Source: an uncultured Bacteroidales bacterium
GTDB taxonomy: Bacteria > Bacteroidota > Bacteroidia > Bacteroidales > UBA932
NCBI GenBank assembly: GCA_900318955.1
Contig: ONMJ01000001.1
Location: 146,656 to 210,655 of the forward strand
Direction: 5' to 3'
Length of the DNA stretch: 64,000 nucleotides
Shown here: positions 52,649 through 61,099 of the stretch, one piece after another
Position numbering within the stretch: the stretch's first letter is position 1
Layout: each line of letters starts with the position of its first letter
Notes under the pieces: generated by a model
Told to the model about the DNA's origin: nothing
Database searches by the model: none
Seen by the model: the letters and a program-made list of their open reading frames with translations, nothing else
Made by a program: the position numbers and the translations under genes

Positions 52649-53146
52649 GTGAAAAAGATTCTTCATTTAATTACCGGGCTTGGAGCAGGACTTATGCTCC
52701 TAGCCCTTCTCTCTTGCACCAAAGGGGAACAGCCTTTGCAGACTCCTGAGAAGCAAGTTGAGATAAAAGAGCAAGAACAAAAGATGACAGACAAGATTCA
52801 ATTGACAATTTCCGGAACCACTCTTCCGGTGCTCATAGAAGATAATGTCGCCACAAGAGCACTTGTATCGGCACTTCGAGAAAGTTCAATTACCTATACC
52901 GCCAGAGATTACGGCGGTTTTGAAAAAGTAGGTGCTCTCGGGCGTTCACTACCGACGAGCGATACTGACATTACTACTCAGGCGGGAGATGTAATCCTTT
53001 ATAATGGGGACAATATAGTCCTTTTCTACGGAAGCAACTCCTGGAGCTATACCCGTCTCGGTAAGATACAGTATAAGAGTCTGGACGAGCTCAAATCCTT
53101 CCTTAAGGCAGGAGGCGGGAATATAAGCGTGACACTGTCTCTATAA
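52649..53146 (+). CDS. Cyclophilin-like fold lipoprotein
   Basis: 165 aa, GTG start 2 nt after the hydrolase stop. Lipobox LLALLSCTKG, then a low-complexity Gln/Glu linker, and a small domain IQLTISGTTLPVLIEDNVAT, YGGFEKVGALGRSLPTSD, TTQAGDVILYNGDNIVLFYG of the cyclophilin-like family that lacks known isomerase residues. These domains often occur with flavodoxins, CMD proteins and AraC regulators; function unknown. Ends at a strong terminator. Confidence 0.78.
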   Translation: MKKILHLITGLGAGLMLLALLSCTKGEQPLQTPEKQVEIKEQEQKMTDKIQLTISGTTLPVLIEDNVATRALVSALRESSITYTARDYGGFEKVGALGRSLPTSDTDITTQAGDVILYNGDNIVLFYGSNSWSYTRLGKIQYKSLDELKSFLKAGGGNISVTLSL

Positions 53147-53149
53147 AAT

Positions 53150-53186
53150 AAAGAGGCGACTGATAATCTCTATCGGTCGCCTCTTT
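53150..53186. terminator. Bidirectional terminator between convergent genes
   Basis: A 15-bp stem (53150-53164 with 53172-53186, one G-U pair) with a 7-nt loop separates the cyclophilin-like gene from the DUF4988 gene. A and T runs flank it, so it can stop both directions. Confidence 0.88.
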
Positions 53187-53208
53187 AGGAAACTATGAAT
53201 AAACTGTC

Positions 53209-55464
53209 TTATTTCATATAGAGTTTGTCGAGAACGAATCCGCCGTCGCGGGTGAGGGCTGCGATGTAGACTTCGTCACCTATAACTCTGACGCAGCAGT
53301 CTGCAAGATTTCCAGTTCCGACTTCTTTCTCGAGATCGGTTGCATCATGGATAGGAGAGGTCATCAGGCCTTCCTTGGCAGCGAGAGAAGAAAGAAGGTC
53401 TCCCTTGTCCTCGATGATTTCGATGCGAGCCTTTGTCTCGCCGATGATACGGGCATAAGCGATATACTTCTTTCCGTTGAATTCGAAGAAGTTGTATCCC
53501 CATGTATTGACGCCTTCTGCGGAAGAAGCGCTGAGAGTGTATTCATCCCATCCGTTAGCTTTTCCGCCGGTCGGTGCAACAAGATTGGCAATGGAACCGT
53601 TGGTGAGGAAGAGCTTATTGTCACCGGGATAGACAGTAAGGTCTTTAATGCCGTCCGGGCTGCTTCCACCTGCATGAATGTGTGTTACGGCAGTGCGTGC
53701 TCCATTGGCGATAGAGAGAACGACGGTCTTCGGCTGGTTGAATGACGGGAAGTAAACCTTTGCATTAGACCAGTCTCCTTCTACGAAGAAGCGGTCGCCG
53801 TAACGGCGCCAGTCATTGACATTATTAGCTGCGTCATAGCAATACCCTGCAATCTTTGTAGGAGCTGCATCAACGCCATCCTTGTAGGCATAGAGTCTCA
53901 GCTGAGCGGCATCTGAATCAGTGGCAGTAAGGTTACAGAGGAGAAGGACATCCTTGCCTCCGTTCACGCTTGGATCTGTGTTCTTTATCATACGGACAAA
54001 AGAGGTAGCGAAAATGGAACCGCCGTTTATTCCAGTCTTGTTAAGAGCCTTCTGTACGGTCTTATCCTTGATACTTACAGCAGCAACGTTGGCATAACCT
54101 GAAGCTTTAGGCAGATAGATGTATTCATCGTCCATCGCAAGACCGCGGGCCATTCCATAACCGTCGGGATTGGCAATAGAGACACCTGTAATGTTGCTCG
54201 TAGCATACCAAGGGGTATCACCCTCCTTGTAGAATCCCCATACTCTTTCCAGAGTCAGAACTTTTTCCTGTCCGGCAATCTGGATAATCTTTACCTGCTG
54301 AACGATTGCACCATTGTCCTTGCGGACGATGTCAATAACGGCCTCACGAGGAGCCCCGGTAGTGTTTTCTTCGAGGGTGAGGGTAAGGACATAAGCTGAT
54401 TTTGTGAGAACAGCCTTGACCCAGGTAGCCTCTGCAGGAATCTTTACCTCGACATCTACATTTGAAGTAAGGTCGATATTGAATCTTCCGGCTTCTGCGG
54501 GGATTGCCTGATAGTCAGCTTCTGAAGTGAGGATAACAACTTCTGCTTTGACTGTGAAGTTTAGTTTCACCATTGAGAAGAGGCCTGCGTCATTCTGGGC
54601 CCATACTAGAACCTGGCCGTCAGTGACAGGGTCAGGGACGTTTACTACAACCTTGCCATCAGCAATCTTTGCGGTATAATTTCCACCTGCGAAGCAGTCT
54701 ACGACGGTATTTTCATTTCCGTTCTGGACGGTGTATTCGATGTTGAGAACAGCACCGGCTGTGACTTCCTGCTCGGGATTTGCGATGACCAGCTTGAATG
54801 CTTTTGCAACGGGGATGCTGAACGAGCTTCCGTCCTTAAGAGTGAATACAACGGCTTCCTCACCGGGCTCAATCTTCTCGAACATTGAGTCTCCGCTGAT
54901 TCCGTCCTCACCCTTGACATGGCCGAGGTTGGTCTCCTTGCTGCCGATGGTCATGATGAGATCTCCATTTGCATTGACAGAAAATACAGGAACTACTGTT
55001 GCAGGGACTTTAGCTCCGTCTACGAGGATGAATTCTCCATCGATAGTCCAATAGTAATTGTTGTCGGTATCAAGCTTAAGGGACGGGGTCTTACCATCAT
55101 TTCCGGTTTTTCCGGTAGGTCCGGCAGGGCCTGTTTGTCCGTTTTCACCATTGGTACCATTTTTACCGTTAGTACCGTGATAAAGGGTTACAGTCTTTCC
55201 GCCTACGAAAGTAATTGTGTAGCCGGTCTTGTCAGGGAGTTCCTGGATGCTCTGGACATAACCTCCTTTTTTCCACTCTTCGATGGTCGAGGTAAGCCCG
55301 GCAATCTGAGAGTTGATAGATCTAATGTCATCTTGGATCTTGGTGATCTGATCTTTGATGGTCTTGACATCGCTCTTAATGGTGGTGTCGTCATACTCCT
55401 TGGCGCATCCGATAAGGGCAATGCCTAATGAGAAGGCGAGGAATAAATTAAAGATTCTTTTCAT
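53209..55464 (-). CDS. DUF4988-type lipoprotein with collagen-like, BACON and propeller-like domains
   Basis: 751 aa. Lipobox GIALIGCAK. Residues 27-66 form a coiled coil (DVKTIKDQITKIQDDIRSIN). Residues 97-126 are ten Gly-X-Y triplets, next to a DUF4988-like region. A BACON-like strand region lies at about 312-397 (VEVKIPAEATWVKAVLTKSA), and the last 350 residues form repeated propeller-like units (GGKDVLLLCNLTATDSDAAQ, GVNTWGYNFFEFNGKKYIAY) shared with the last protein in this window. Bacteroidetes lipoproteins of this kind are surface glycan- or mucin-binding proteins. Own promoter at 55525-55556. Confidence 0.8.
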   Translation of the reverse strand: MKRIFNLFLAFSLGIALIGCAKEYDDTTIKSDVKTIKDQITKIQDDIRSINSQIAGLTSTIEEWKKGGYVQSIQELPDKTGYTITFVGGKTVTLYHGTNGKNGTNGENGQTGPAGPTGKTGNDGKTPSLKLDTDNNYYWTIDGEFILVDGAKVPATVVPVFSVNANGDLIMTIGSKETNLGHVKGEDGISGDSMFEKIEPGEEAVVFTLKDGSSFSIPVAKAFKLVIANPEQEVTAGAVLNIEYTVQNGNENTVVDCFAGGNYTAKIADGKVVVNVPDPVTDGQVLVWAQNDAGLFSMVKLNFTVKAEVVILTSEADYQAIPAEAGRFNIDLTSNVDVEVKIPAEATWVKAVLTKSAYVLTLTLEENTTGAPREAVIDIVRKDNGAIVQQVKIIQIAGQEKVLTLERVWGFYKEGDTPWYATSNITGVSIANPDGYGMARGLAMDDEYIYLPKASGYANVAAVSIKDKTVQKALNKTGINGGSIFATSFVRMIKNTDPSVNGGKDVLLLCNLTATDSDAAQLRLYAYKDGVDAAPTKIAGYCYDAANNVNDWRRYGDRFFVEGDWSNAKVYFPSFNQPKTVVLSIANGARTAVTHIHAGGSSPDGIKDLTVYPGDNKLFLTNGSIANLVAPTGGKANGWDEYTLSASSAEGVNTWGYNFFEFNGKKYIAYARIIGETKARIEIIEDKGDLLSSLAAKEGLMTSPIHDATDLEKEVGTGNLADCCVRVIGDEVYIAALTRDGGFVLDKLYMK
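55087..55176 (-). repeat. Collagen-like Gly-X-Y coding repeat
   Basis: Encodes ten consecutive triplets (GTN GKN GTN GEN GQT GPA GPT GKT GND GKT) in the DUF4988-type lipoprotein. At the DNA level the repeat is imperfect, so slippage-driven length change is possible but not marked. Confidence 0.85.
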
Positions 55465-55524
55465 TTTTTTGTGTTTTATGTGTTAGATTTATTTTCAAGT
55501 GTGGTGTACTGTGGTATCACTTGG

Positions 55525-55556
55525 CAAAGATAAGAATAATAGATAAATTATCAAAA
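55525..55556 (-). promoter_or_regulatory. Promoter of the DUF4988 lipoprotein gene
   Basis: Minus-strand TTTTG (55552-55556), a 19-nt spacer and TATCTTTG (55525-55532), an excellent Bacteroidetes promoter, with a leader of about 55 nt. The -33 box overlaps the stop codon of the GntR gene, so the lipoprotein can be expressed apart from the operon ahead of it. Confidence 0.8.
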
Positions 55557-56579
55557 GGTAAATCGCATGTTCATGCGGAATGGGCTATGAATTTTTTCCA
55601 TATGCCTGTTTATAATCATATCGGCAGCCATCCGGCCCATCAGAGCGAAGTCTGTGGAGACTGTTGTAAGTCCTCCGAGGATGAGTTCATCCATTTCAGA
55701 TTCATTGTATGAAATTATCTGAACATCGTCTCCGATTGCGAGTTTGGCCTCGTGTATGGCGTGGGTAAGGGATACGAGACCGGCGTCTCTTTGAGAATTG
55801 AGCACCAGGAAAGTGTCTCCTTTATTAATATCTTTCGGAGCCGAATTGAGATACTCGACAAGTACCCCATGTTCTTTTGAGAAACGGTCGACTCCTTTTC
55901 GGATACATGGGCCGTACAAGGAGGTCGGAAGGGTGATAACGCGCAATTTGCTGATATGCCTTTGAGCTTTGATTCCCTGGTTCAACCCATCGTAGATGTC
56001 ATTCTCGAAGTCCTGATAGACTGCGCCGTAGTTATTGCCGGTATATCCGCTCAGAACATGGTCAAGCATGATCAGCTTCCGGTTGGGTATACGGGAAAGC
56101 TGCTTGACAGCGCGTGCTTGAGAGTCGGGATCAAGAGGGAAGTGGGGAGTGACCACGTAATAATCGAAACTGTCCAGATAGTTGTCAAGGTAGTATTGGA
56201 GAAGATCAAGACTTTGGTTGTGGTTTACTATAGTCACTTCGGCCTTACCGCTGAGCGATTCTGCGAATGCGTTGAAGAGAATCTGCTTATAGACCGAGAA
56301 TTTGTCGAAAATGGCAAGGACCTTTGGAAGACCAACCTTCTGCAGGTCTGCTGCGTAGAATCCCTTTCCCTGTTTTGGAACGATAAGATTCTTGTTCACA
56401 AGTACCCCATAGGCCTTTTTGACCGTTTCCTTGGAGATATTCAATTTTGCGGCCAGCTCGTTCATGGAGGGAATCTGCTTTCCCGCCTTAAGGATGCCGT
56501 CGTGCATTGCTGTTTCAACCTGAGAAACCAGTTGTTTGTAAAGTGATACTTTACTGGTCGGATCGATTCTGAATTCCAT
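55551..56579 (-). CDS. GntR-family regulator with LacI-like sensor domain
   Basis: 342 aa. N-terminal GntR winged helix (SLYKQLVSQVETAMHDGILK, GKQIPSMNELAAKLNISKET, VKKAYGVLVNKNLI). The rest is a periplasmic-binding/LacI-type effector domain (VLAIFDKFSVYKQILFNAF, YYVVTPHFPLDPDSQARAV, TVSTDFALMGRMAADMIINR). Regulators with this architecture in Bacteroides sense sugars such as fucose or arabinose and control the sugar-use operon beside them. It follows phosphodiester glycosidase 2 by 19 nt and may regulate this operon and the DUF4988 promoter. Effector unknown. Confidence 0.88.
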   Translation of the reverse strand: MEFRIDPTSKVSLYKQLVSQVETAMHDGILKAGKQIPSMNELAAKLNISKETVKKAYGVLVNKNLIVPKQGKGFYAADLQKVGLPKVLAIFDKFSVYKQILFNAFAESLSGKAEVTIVNHNQSLDLLQYYLDNYLDSFDYYVVTPHFPLDPDSQARAVKQLSRIPNRKLIMLDHVLSGYTGNNYGAVYQDFENDIYDGLNQGIKAQRHISKLRVITLPTSLYGPCIRKGVDRFSKEHGVLVEYLNSAPKDINKGDTFLVLNSQRDAGLVSLTHAIHEAKLAIGDDVQIISYNESEMDELILGGLTTVSTDFALMGRMAADMIINRHMEKIHSPFRMNMRFTF

Positions 56580-56598
56580 ATTCTTGTCTGTTATTATA

Positions 56599-57939
56599 TT
56601 ATCTAAGGAAAAATCCGAGAGTTGTGACTACCGGCCTGTTCCCGCCGGTAAGGTCGTTGAGGTGGCCTCTATCTTTTACCCACATTCCGGTTGAACCGCC
56701 TCCGTCGAGATTGAGCGCACCTATGCAGCCGAGTCCCTTCATTATCTTTGCCATTTGTAGGGTGGTTGCTCCATCTGAGCTTGCGATTCTTCCGTCGCAG
56801 ATGAGTAGGATTATGGTGCCGTCTTCTTTATAACCGACAGCAGTGCGGTCAGGATGCTGAGTAACTCCGAAGATATCGTCGGCCCAGAGCTCGTAATTGG
56901 TCTCCCAATACCCTCTGGCGGTCTTTTCATTGGAGATTGGACATTTTCCGTCCTTTAGCAGAACCGGTCCGCAGGTGATAGCATTGAATGGAATCCATGA
57001 GGAAGGGATGCAGGGGTAGGAAGTACTTCCGATGGGGCAAACTGTCTCACCGGCAGTGGACGGAATGGGCTTGTCATATACATAGACCGTCCCGTGCTCA
57101 GGCGTGAATGACCAGAAGACGCCTGGTACGCCGCTTCTGTCAACTCCGAAGAGCCCTCTTGACACTGGGTGCAGCTTCCCGTCAGCGCTCCAGTATTCTC
57201 GGTCAATACGGATCTTATCCTCGTCTTCGGATACTCTCCAAGGGGTCTGGACTCCGTCATTAATCGCAAAACCTATCGGGCGTAGGAACTTTCCGCTGAA
57301 AATGCCCCCGTTGATAAGGACCAGGCATTTCTCATTTGCCTCTGCTTGCTGGTCTATTGTAAGGGTTTTCTGGTCGCCGGGGAAAAGGACTTTGAATTCG
57401 ACAGCTCCGTCGCATCTTGCAGAGGCGTACCATGCGTGGAAAGGTTTCCCTTCAAGAGGTTCCTCTGTTTTATAGACCTTTACATCTCCCGGAAGGGACA
57501 GTCCGCTGACTTCTGTCCAGTTGAAACGAATAGTTTCCGAAGGGTCTTCATCCTCCGGCTCTTTTTCTGCAGCCGGAGTCTTCAGAACGGGAAAATCTTC
57601 CCGCAGCGAGAGGGCTCCGTCGTTTCTGAATGCCTGCAGGGAATAACGGTATTCGCTCTCAGGGAGCATGTCTTCCGCGAGGAATGTTGTAGTATTCTGT
57701 GGAAGAACTATCCTGTTTTGCTGCAATCCCGTGCTTCCTTTTACAAATAGATAATATCCGTCCTCGTCCTTGCAGTTGTCCTCCCATACCAAGGAGGCAC
57801 TTGTTGGGTTAACGAGCGAAGCCGAGAGACTGGTAGGCGAGGGGAGAGTATCCGCCGATGCCGGCTGCTTTCCGTCGCATGCCGACAGTGAGATGATAAG
57901 GAGGGAGAGAGCTCCGAATATTGATTTATTCCTTTTCAT
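56599..57939 (-). CDS. Phosphodiester glycosidase (NAGPA family), copy 2, with Fn3 domain
   Basis: 446 aa from ATG 57939 (MKRNKSIFGALSLLIISLSA) with a lipobox LIISLSACDG. A fibronectin-type III domain (about residues 30-110: SPTSLSASLVNPTSASLVWE) precedes the NAGPA catalytic region (CLVLINGGIFSGKFLRPIGF, AVGYKEDGTIILLICDGRIA, GLGCIGALNLDGGGSTGMW). A paralogue of copy 1 with extra N-terminal domain and lipid anchor. It overlaps the preceding DUF4855 gene by 14 nt and may act on the same phosphodiester-linked glycan. Confidence 0.83.
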   Translation of the reverse strand: MKRNKSIFGALSLLIISLSACDGKQPASADTLPSPTSLSASLVNPTSASLVWEDNCKDEDGYYLFVKGSTGLQQNRIVLPQNTTTFLAEDMLPESEYRYSLQAFRNDGALSLREDFPVLKTPAAEKEPEDEDPSETIRFNWTEVSGLSLPGDVKVYKTEEPLEGKPFHAWYASARCDGAVEFKVLFPGDQKTLTIDQQAEANEKCLVLINGGIFSGKFLRPIGFAINDGVQTPWRVSEDEDKIRIDREYWSADGKLHPVSRGLFGVDRSGVPGVFWSFTPEHGTVYVYDKPIPSTAGETVCPIGSTSYPCIPSSWIPFNAITCGPVLLKDGKCPISNEKTARGYWETNYELWADDIFGVTQHPDRTAVGYKEDGTIILLICDGRIASSDGATTLQMAKIMKGLGCIGALNLDGGGSTGMWVKDRGHLNDLTGGNRPVVTTLGFFLR

Positions 57940-60900
57940 AAACAAGAACATCCAAGTCATATTGTCCTAAATCCAACTTTTGGGACCGTAGAGGGGTAAA
58001 GTCGAGATCCCTTCCTTCCACAAAGCGGTATCCGGGGACATCAATAATTCCCTTCTCCCTTCTGTCACCTGTGTTGGTGACTACAATGGCCATTCTGTCT
58101 CCGGAGCGGAAACTCCTTGCGGTAAGCTCCGGATTAGAGCAGGTGAATCCCTCAGTGGCGGTGTATCGACCCTCCAGCAAAAGCTCTGGCCACGCATGTC
58201 GGAGAGCATTGATTTTGGCAAGATGGGCCTGATATACAGGTGTTTCATCGATTAGCCCGCGGCAGCGGAATACCTCAATATCGTTGCGGAGACCCTTTAG
58301 GAGGGTATTATTAACCCTTCTCGGCACATCGTTATCGTCCCTGACGCATCTATCGCTCCATATCACCTCCGGGAAGGTGTAGCGGAACCACTCGGGGAAA
58401 CTCTCAGGAAGTGCTGTAAACTCAACTATATGGACAAAGTCGCAGAACTGGCTGGTGCAATCGCTCAGCCATTCCGTACCGAGGGCGAATTCGGGGTCTT
58501 TAGCCTTTATATGGTCGCGTATTTCTCGAAGCGCATCTGCCTTATAGGCTCCTGTGTAGATATCTTGGACCGGGTATTCCCGGGAAAGGTCCCAGTTCGG
58601 AAACTCTTCAGCCACACCGAGTTGGTCATAGAAAACAGCATCGGCCCCATAAGACATTGCCCTGTCGGCCCAGTCGAGGAGCTGATCCCGCCAAAGGCGC
58701 TTTGACATATCGGCAATCACAAAGGTTCGGGAGTCGTAATAGCCGAGGGTGGTCCCTTGCCCGGTAAATTTGTAATGCTCCGTGAATTCTCTTCCGGTAT
58801 TGTCCTTATTTGAGACAAGGCGACCTCCGCCATTTCTGTAGAAATCGCTTTCTACGTCGATCAGACGTCCGTTGAAGTACAGAAGCAGGCGATTCCCCTT
58901 GGACCTGTAGTTGGCAATTGCCTCCTTCCATGCCTCATCTCCACCCTGAGAATCATCGACTGTATAGTTTGGGTAACCGTTGTCCATACCTTCCTTCCAC
59001 CATCCGAAGGCCAAGACGGCGTTGCATCCTACGGATTCTCCAGCAGAGGCTATCCTTCCCGGGAGGTCAGTATACTTTCTAAGGTACTCTCCGTACTGGT
59101 GCTTGAATATTATCCGCTGCCATCCGGTCATATCCTGAACCCATTTCGGGACATCTGAGTGCTTCCACCAGGTGTCAGCCCACTTCCTGTATATCCTTGA
59201 GGTTGCCGTCCAATCGCCCTCGTAAGGAGCGACCACGGAGGCGTCATTGCTCCAGGAGTCCCCGCACATCGCGTTCGGATATCTGTAAAAACCGGCTTCC
59301 AGATGCTTGAAATCCGTTGTTGTGTGCCCGATTGTCCCTTCGTCAGGGTAAGTTCTGAGACCGTGCCATGTCTGCTGAAGAGAAACATCATGAGATCCGA
59401 AATACAGTCCGTGCTTCTCTCCGACGAAGGCGAAGCAGTTGGAGGCTGCATTGCGAGGATACTGCAGATCGTACTGGCGGAACTTTTGAGCCGGGGTCAT
59501 GTAGAGAGGACGAACGTCTACGTTTGAGATCTTCCAGACGGGGTTATCGAAAACTTGTCCGCCCGTATGGGTGGTGAGAAGCTTGTAATCAGCAGGGATC
59601 TGAAGATGGCCGATAAGGGGATACTGAAGCTCCCTGATGATGGTATGGGGCTCCCTGTTTTCAAGGGATGCACCAAATCGGACAAAAGTCCCTTCCGTCC
59701 ATATTTTAAGGCACAGGGAGAACTCTTTGCCCCCGACCTTGTCGTAATTTAGGAAGATGGTATCTGCCTGCTTGCTGATAAGAGGCTTCTCGTCAGCCCC
59801 CGAGACTTCGATTTCCTTTTCCTCGGGAGTATTGTAATACAACCTCCAGAGGGGGGCTCCTCCTGCATAGTTCCTGCCGCCAAAAGAGAGCTTTACCAGG
59901 CGCCCGGAGGCGTCAATATCTATCTCAGTCTGAGGTAGTTCTCCGCGGTTCCCCAGAACGAAACGGCAGATATCATTGTAGAGAGCCTGATCTTGAGGAA
60001 GGGGTGATTCTGCGAGCTGGGTGAACGAATTGGTCCCGGAGTAAAGAGCGATGGATTTTCTTCCGTAAAAGCCTGCATCCTTGTACTCTTTCATATAGCG
60101 CCTGACCCTGTCCTGAAGTGCCGGGACGTCGGAAGGAGAGAAGATCAGTTTCCCGTCGCCGTCCGGTCCAAGACTGCCGGACCCCATCTGAGCTGCAACA
60201 GCAGAGTATTCCATCTCAAGCTCCATCCCGCCAAGGGAGGCTTCATTAATGGCTGAAATCGTCTTTTCAAACGGATGGCGCCCCTCTGCCTTAAGGTCCC
60301 AGTACCAGTTCGGCTGCATCCAGACCTGGTCTATACCAAGTTTCTTCCAGTACTTGTACCCGGGGGCAAGATGATATGGAATCCAGTACAATCCTTCTCC
60401 GGCGCTGTGGCAATACTCAGAAAGCCTCGGAACAATGTCCTCCCAGTTTTTGTAGCGGGAGTTGACATCAACATCATATGGAAGGTATAATTCTTCCGAT
60501 GTGATATAAAAGCCGGCGAGTTCCAGATATTTGCACTGAAGAGATGAGAACATCTCCCTTGCGCTGTCTATGTACCATTTCAGGGCCTTCATCCTGTCAT
60601 CGACGCTCGAAAAATCGAGTTCGTCCCCCCAGTAGGTAGTGGCGGAGGTCTTATCGGCGAAGTTTTCAAACATTATGGCATCCGGGATCCCTATGATAAC
60701 TCCGCGTTTCCGAGCCGGGTCTCCTATTCTTGATGCAACATCGGCACAGGCTTTTTCCAATTCGTATACGCCGCCTCCATCTCCAAGCCAGAGATCCAAT
60801 TGATACTTCCACACTTCCTTGTCTGCGGAAACACCGGAAGGTGAGATGGTCAGATTCTTTCCATGAATCCAGTCCGATCCTTCCAAAAAGAGGAAGGCCT

Positions 60901-61099
60901 CAAAGAGCCAGTGTTCGCTCCCGTCAGGGGTTTTCCAGCTTACGTGGGGAGCGAAGCGGGAGGCATCCCAGCTATAGGGCTCGCGATGCCAGTAGCCGAC
61001 GAGGGTGACATCTGTGAATGTCCGCGGCTCGGAAATAGTTTTTTCCGAAGAGCAGGAAATCACCAGAATCGAAGCTATGATAATGAGTATCTTTTTCAT
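57926..61099 (-). CDS. DUF4855 protein with second TIM-barrel-like (DUF6259-like) half
   Basis: 1057 aa from ATG 61099 with lipobox ILVISCSSEK. Residues 30-395 are DUF4855 (VTLVGYWHREPYSWDASRF, CKYLELAGFYITSEELYLP, LYWIPYHLAPGYKYWKKLGI, GGMELEMEYSAV). A beta-sandwich (about 400-590) leads to a second barrel-like region (about 600-930) with GCNAVLAFGWWKEGMDNG, SYGADAVFYDQLG and FALGTEWLSD, Asp/Glu-containing segments like those of GH-fold hydrolases (DUF6259-like). Probably an outer-membrane lipoprotein glycosidase. Overlaps both neighbours, so it is in the operon. Confidence 0.78.
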   Translation of the reverse strand: MKKILIIIASILVISCSSEKTISEPRTFTDVTLVGYWHREPYSWDASRFAPHVSWKTPDGSEHWLFEAFLFLEGSDWIHGKNLTISPSGVSADKEVWKYQLDLWLGDGGGVYELEKACADVASRIGDPARKRGVIIGIPDAIMFENFADKTSATTYWGDELDFSSVDDRMKALKWYIDSAREMFSSLQCKYLELAGFYITSEELYLPYDVDVNSRYKNWEDIVPRLSEYCHSAGEGLYWIPYHLAPGYKYWKKLGIDQVWMQPNWYWDLKAEGRHPFEKTISAINEASLGGMELEMEYSAVAAQMGSGSLGPDGDGKLIFSPSDVPALQDRVRRYMKEYKDAGFYGRKSIALYSGTNSFTQLAESPLPQDQALYNDICRFVLGNRGELPQTEIDIDASGRLVKLSFGGRNYAGGAPLWRLYYNTPEEKEIEVSGADEKPLISKQADTIFLNYDKVGGKEFSLCLKIWTEGTFVRFGASLENREPHTIIRELQYPLIGHLQIPADYKLLTTHTGGQVFDNPVWKISNVDVRPLYMTPAQKFRQYDLQYPRNAASNCFAFVGEKHGLYFGSHDVSLQQTWHGLRTYPDEGTIGHTTTDFKHLEAGFYRYPNAMCGDSWSNDASVVAPYEGDWTATSRIYRKWADTWWKHSDVPKWVQDMTGWQRIIFKHQYGEYLRKYTDLPGRIASAGESVGCNAVLAFGWWKEGMDNGYPNYTVDDSQGGDEAWKEAIANYRSKGNRLLLYFNGRLIDVESDFYRNGGGRLVSNKDNTGREFTEHYKFTGQGTTLGYYDSRTFVIADMSKRLWRDQLLDWADRAMSYGADAVFYDQLGVAEEFPNWDLSREYPVQDIYTGAYKADALREIRDHIKAKDPEFALGTEWLSDCTSQFCDFVHIVEFTALPESFPEWFRYTFPEVIWSDRCVRDDNDVPRRVNNTLLKGLRNDIEVFRCRGLIDETPVYQAHLAKINALRHAWPELLLEGRYTATEGFTCSNPELTARSFRSGDRMAIVVTNTGDRREKGIIDVPGYRFVEGRDLDFTPLRSQKLDLGQYDLDVLVYEKE

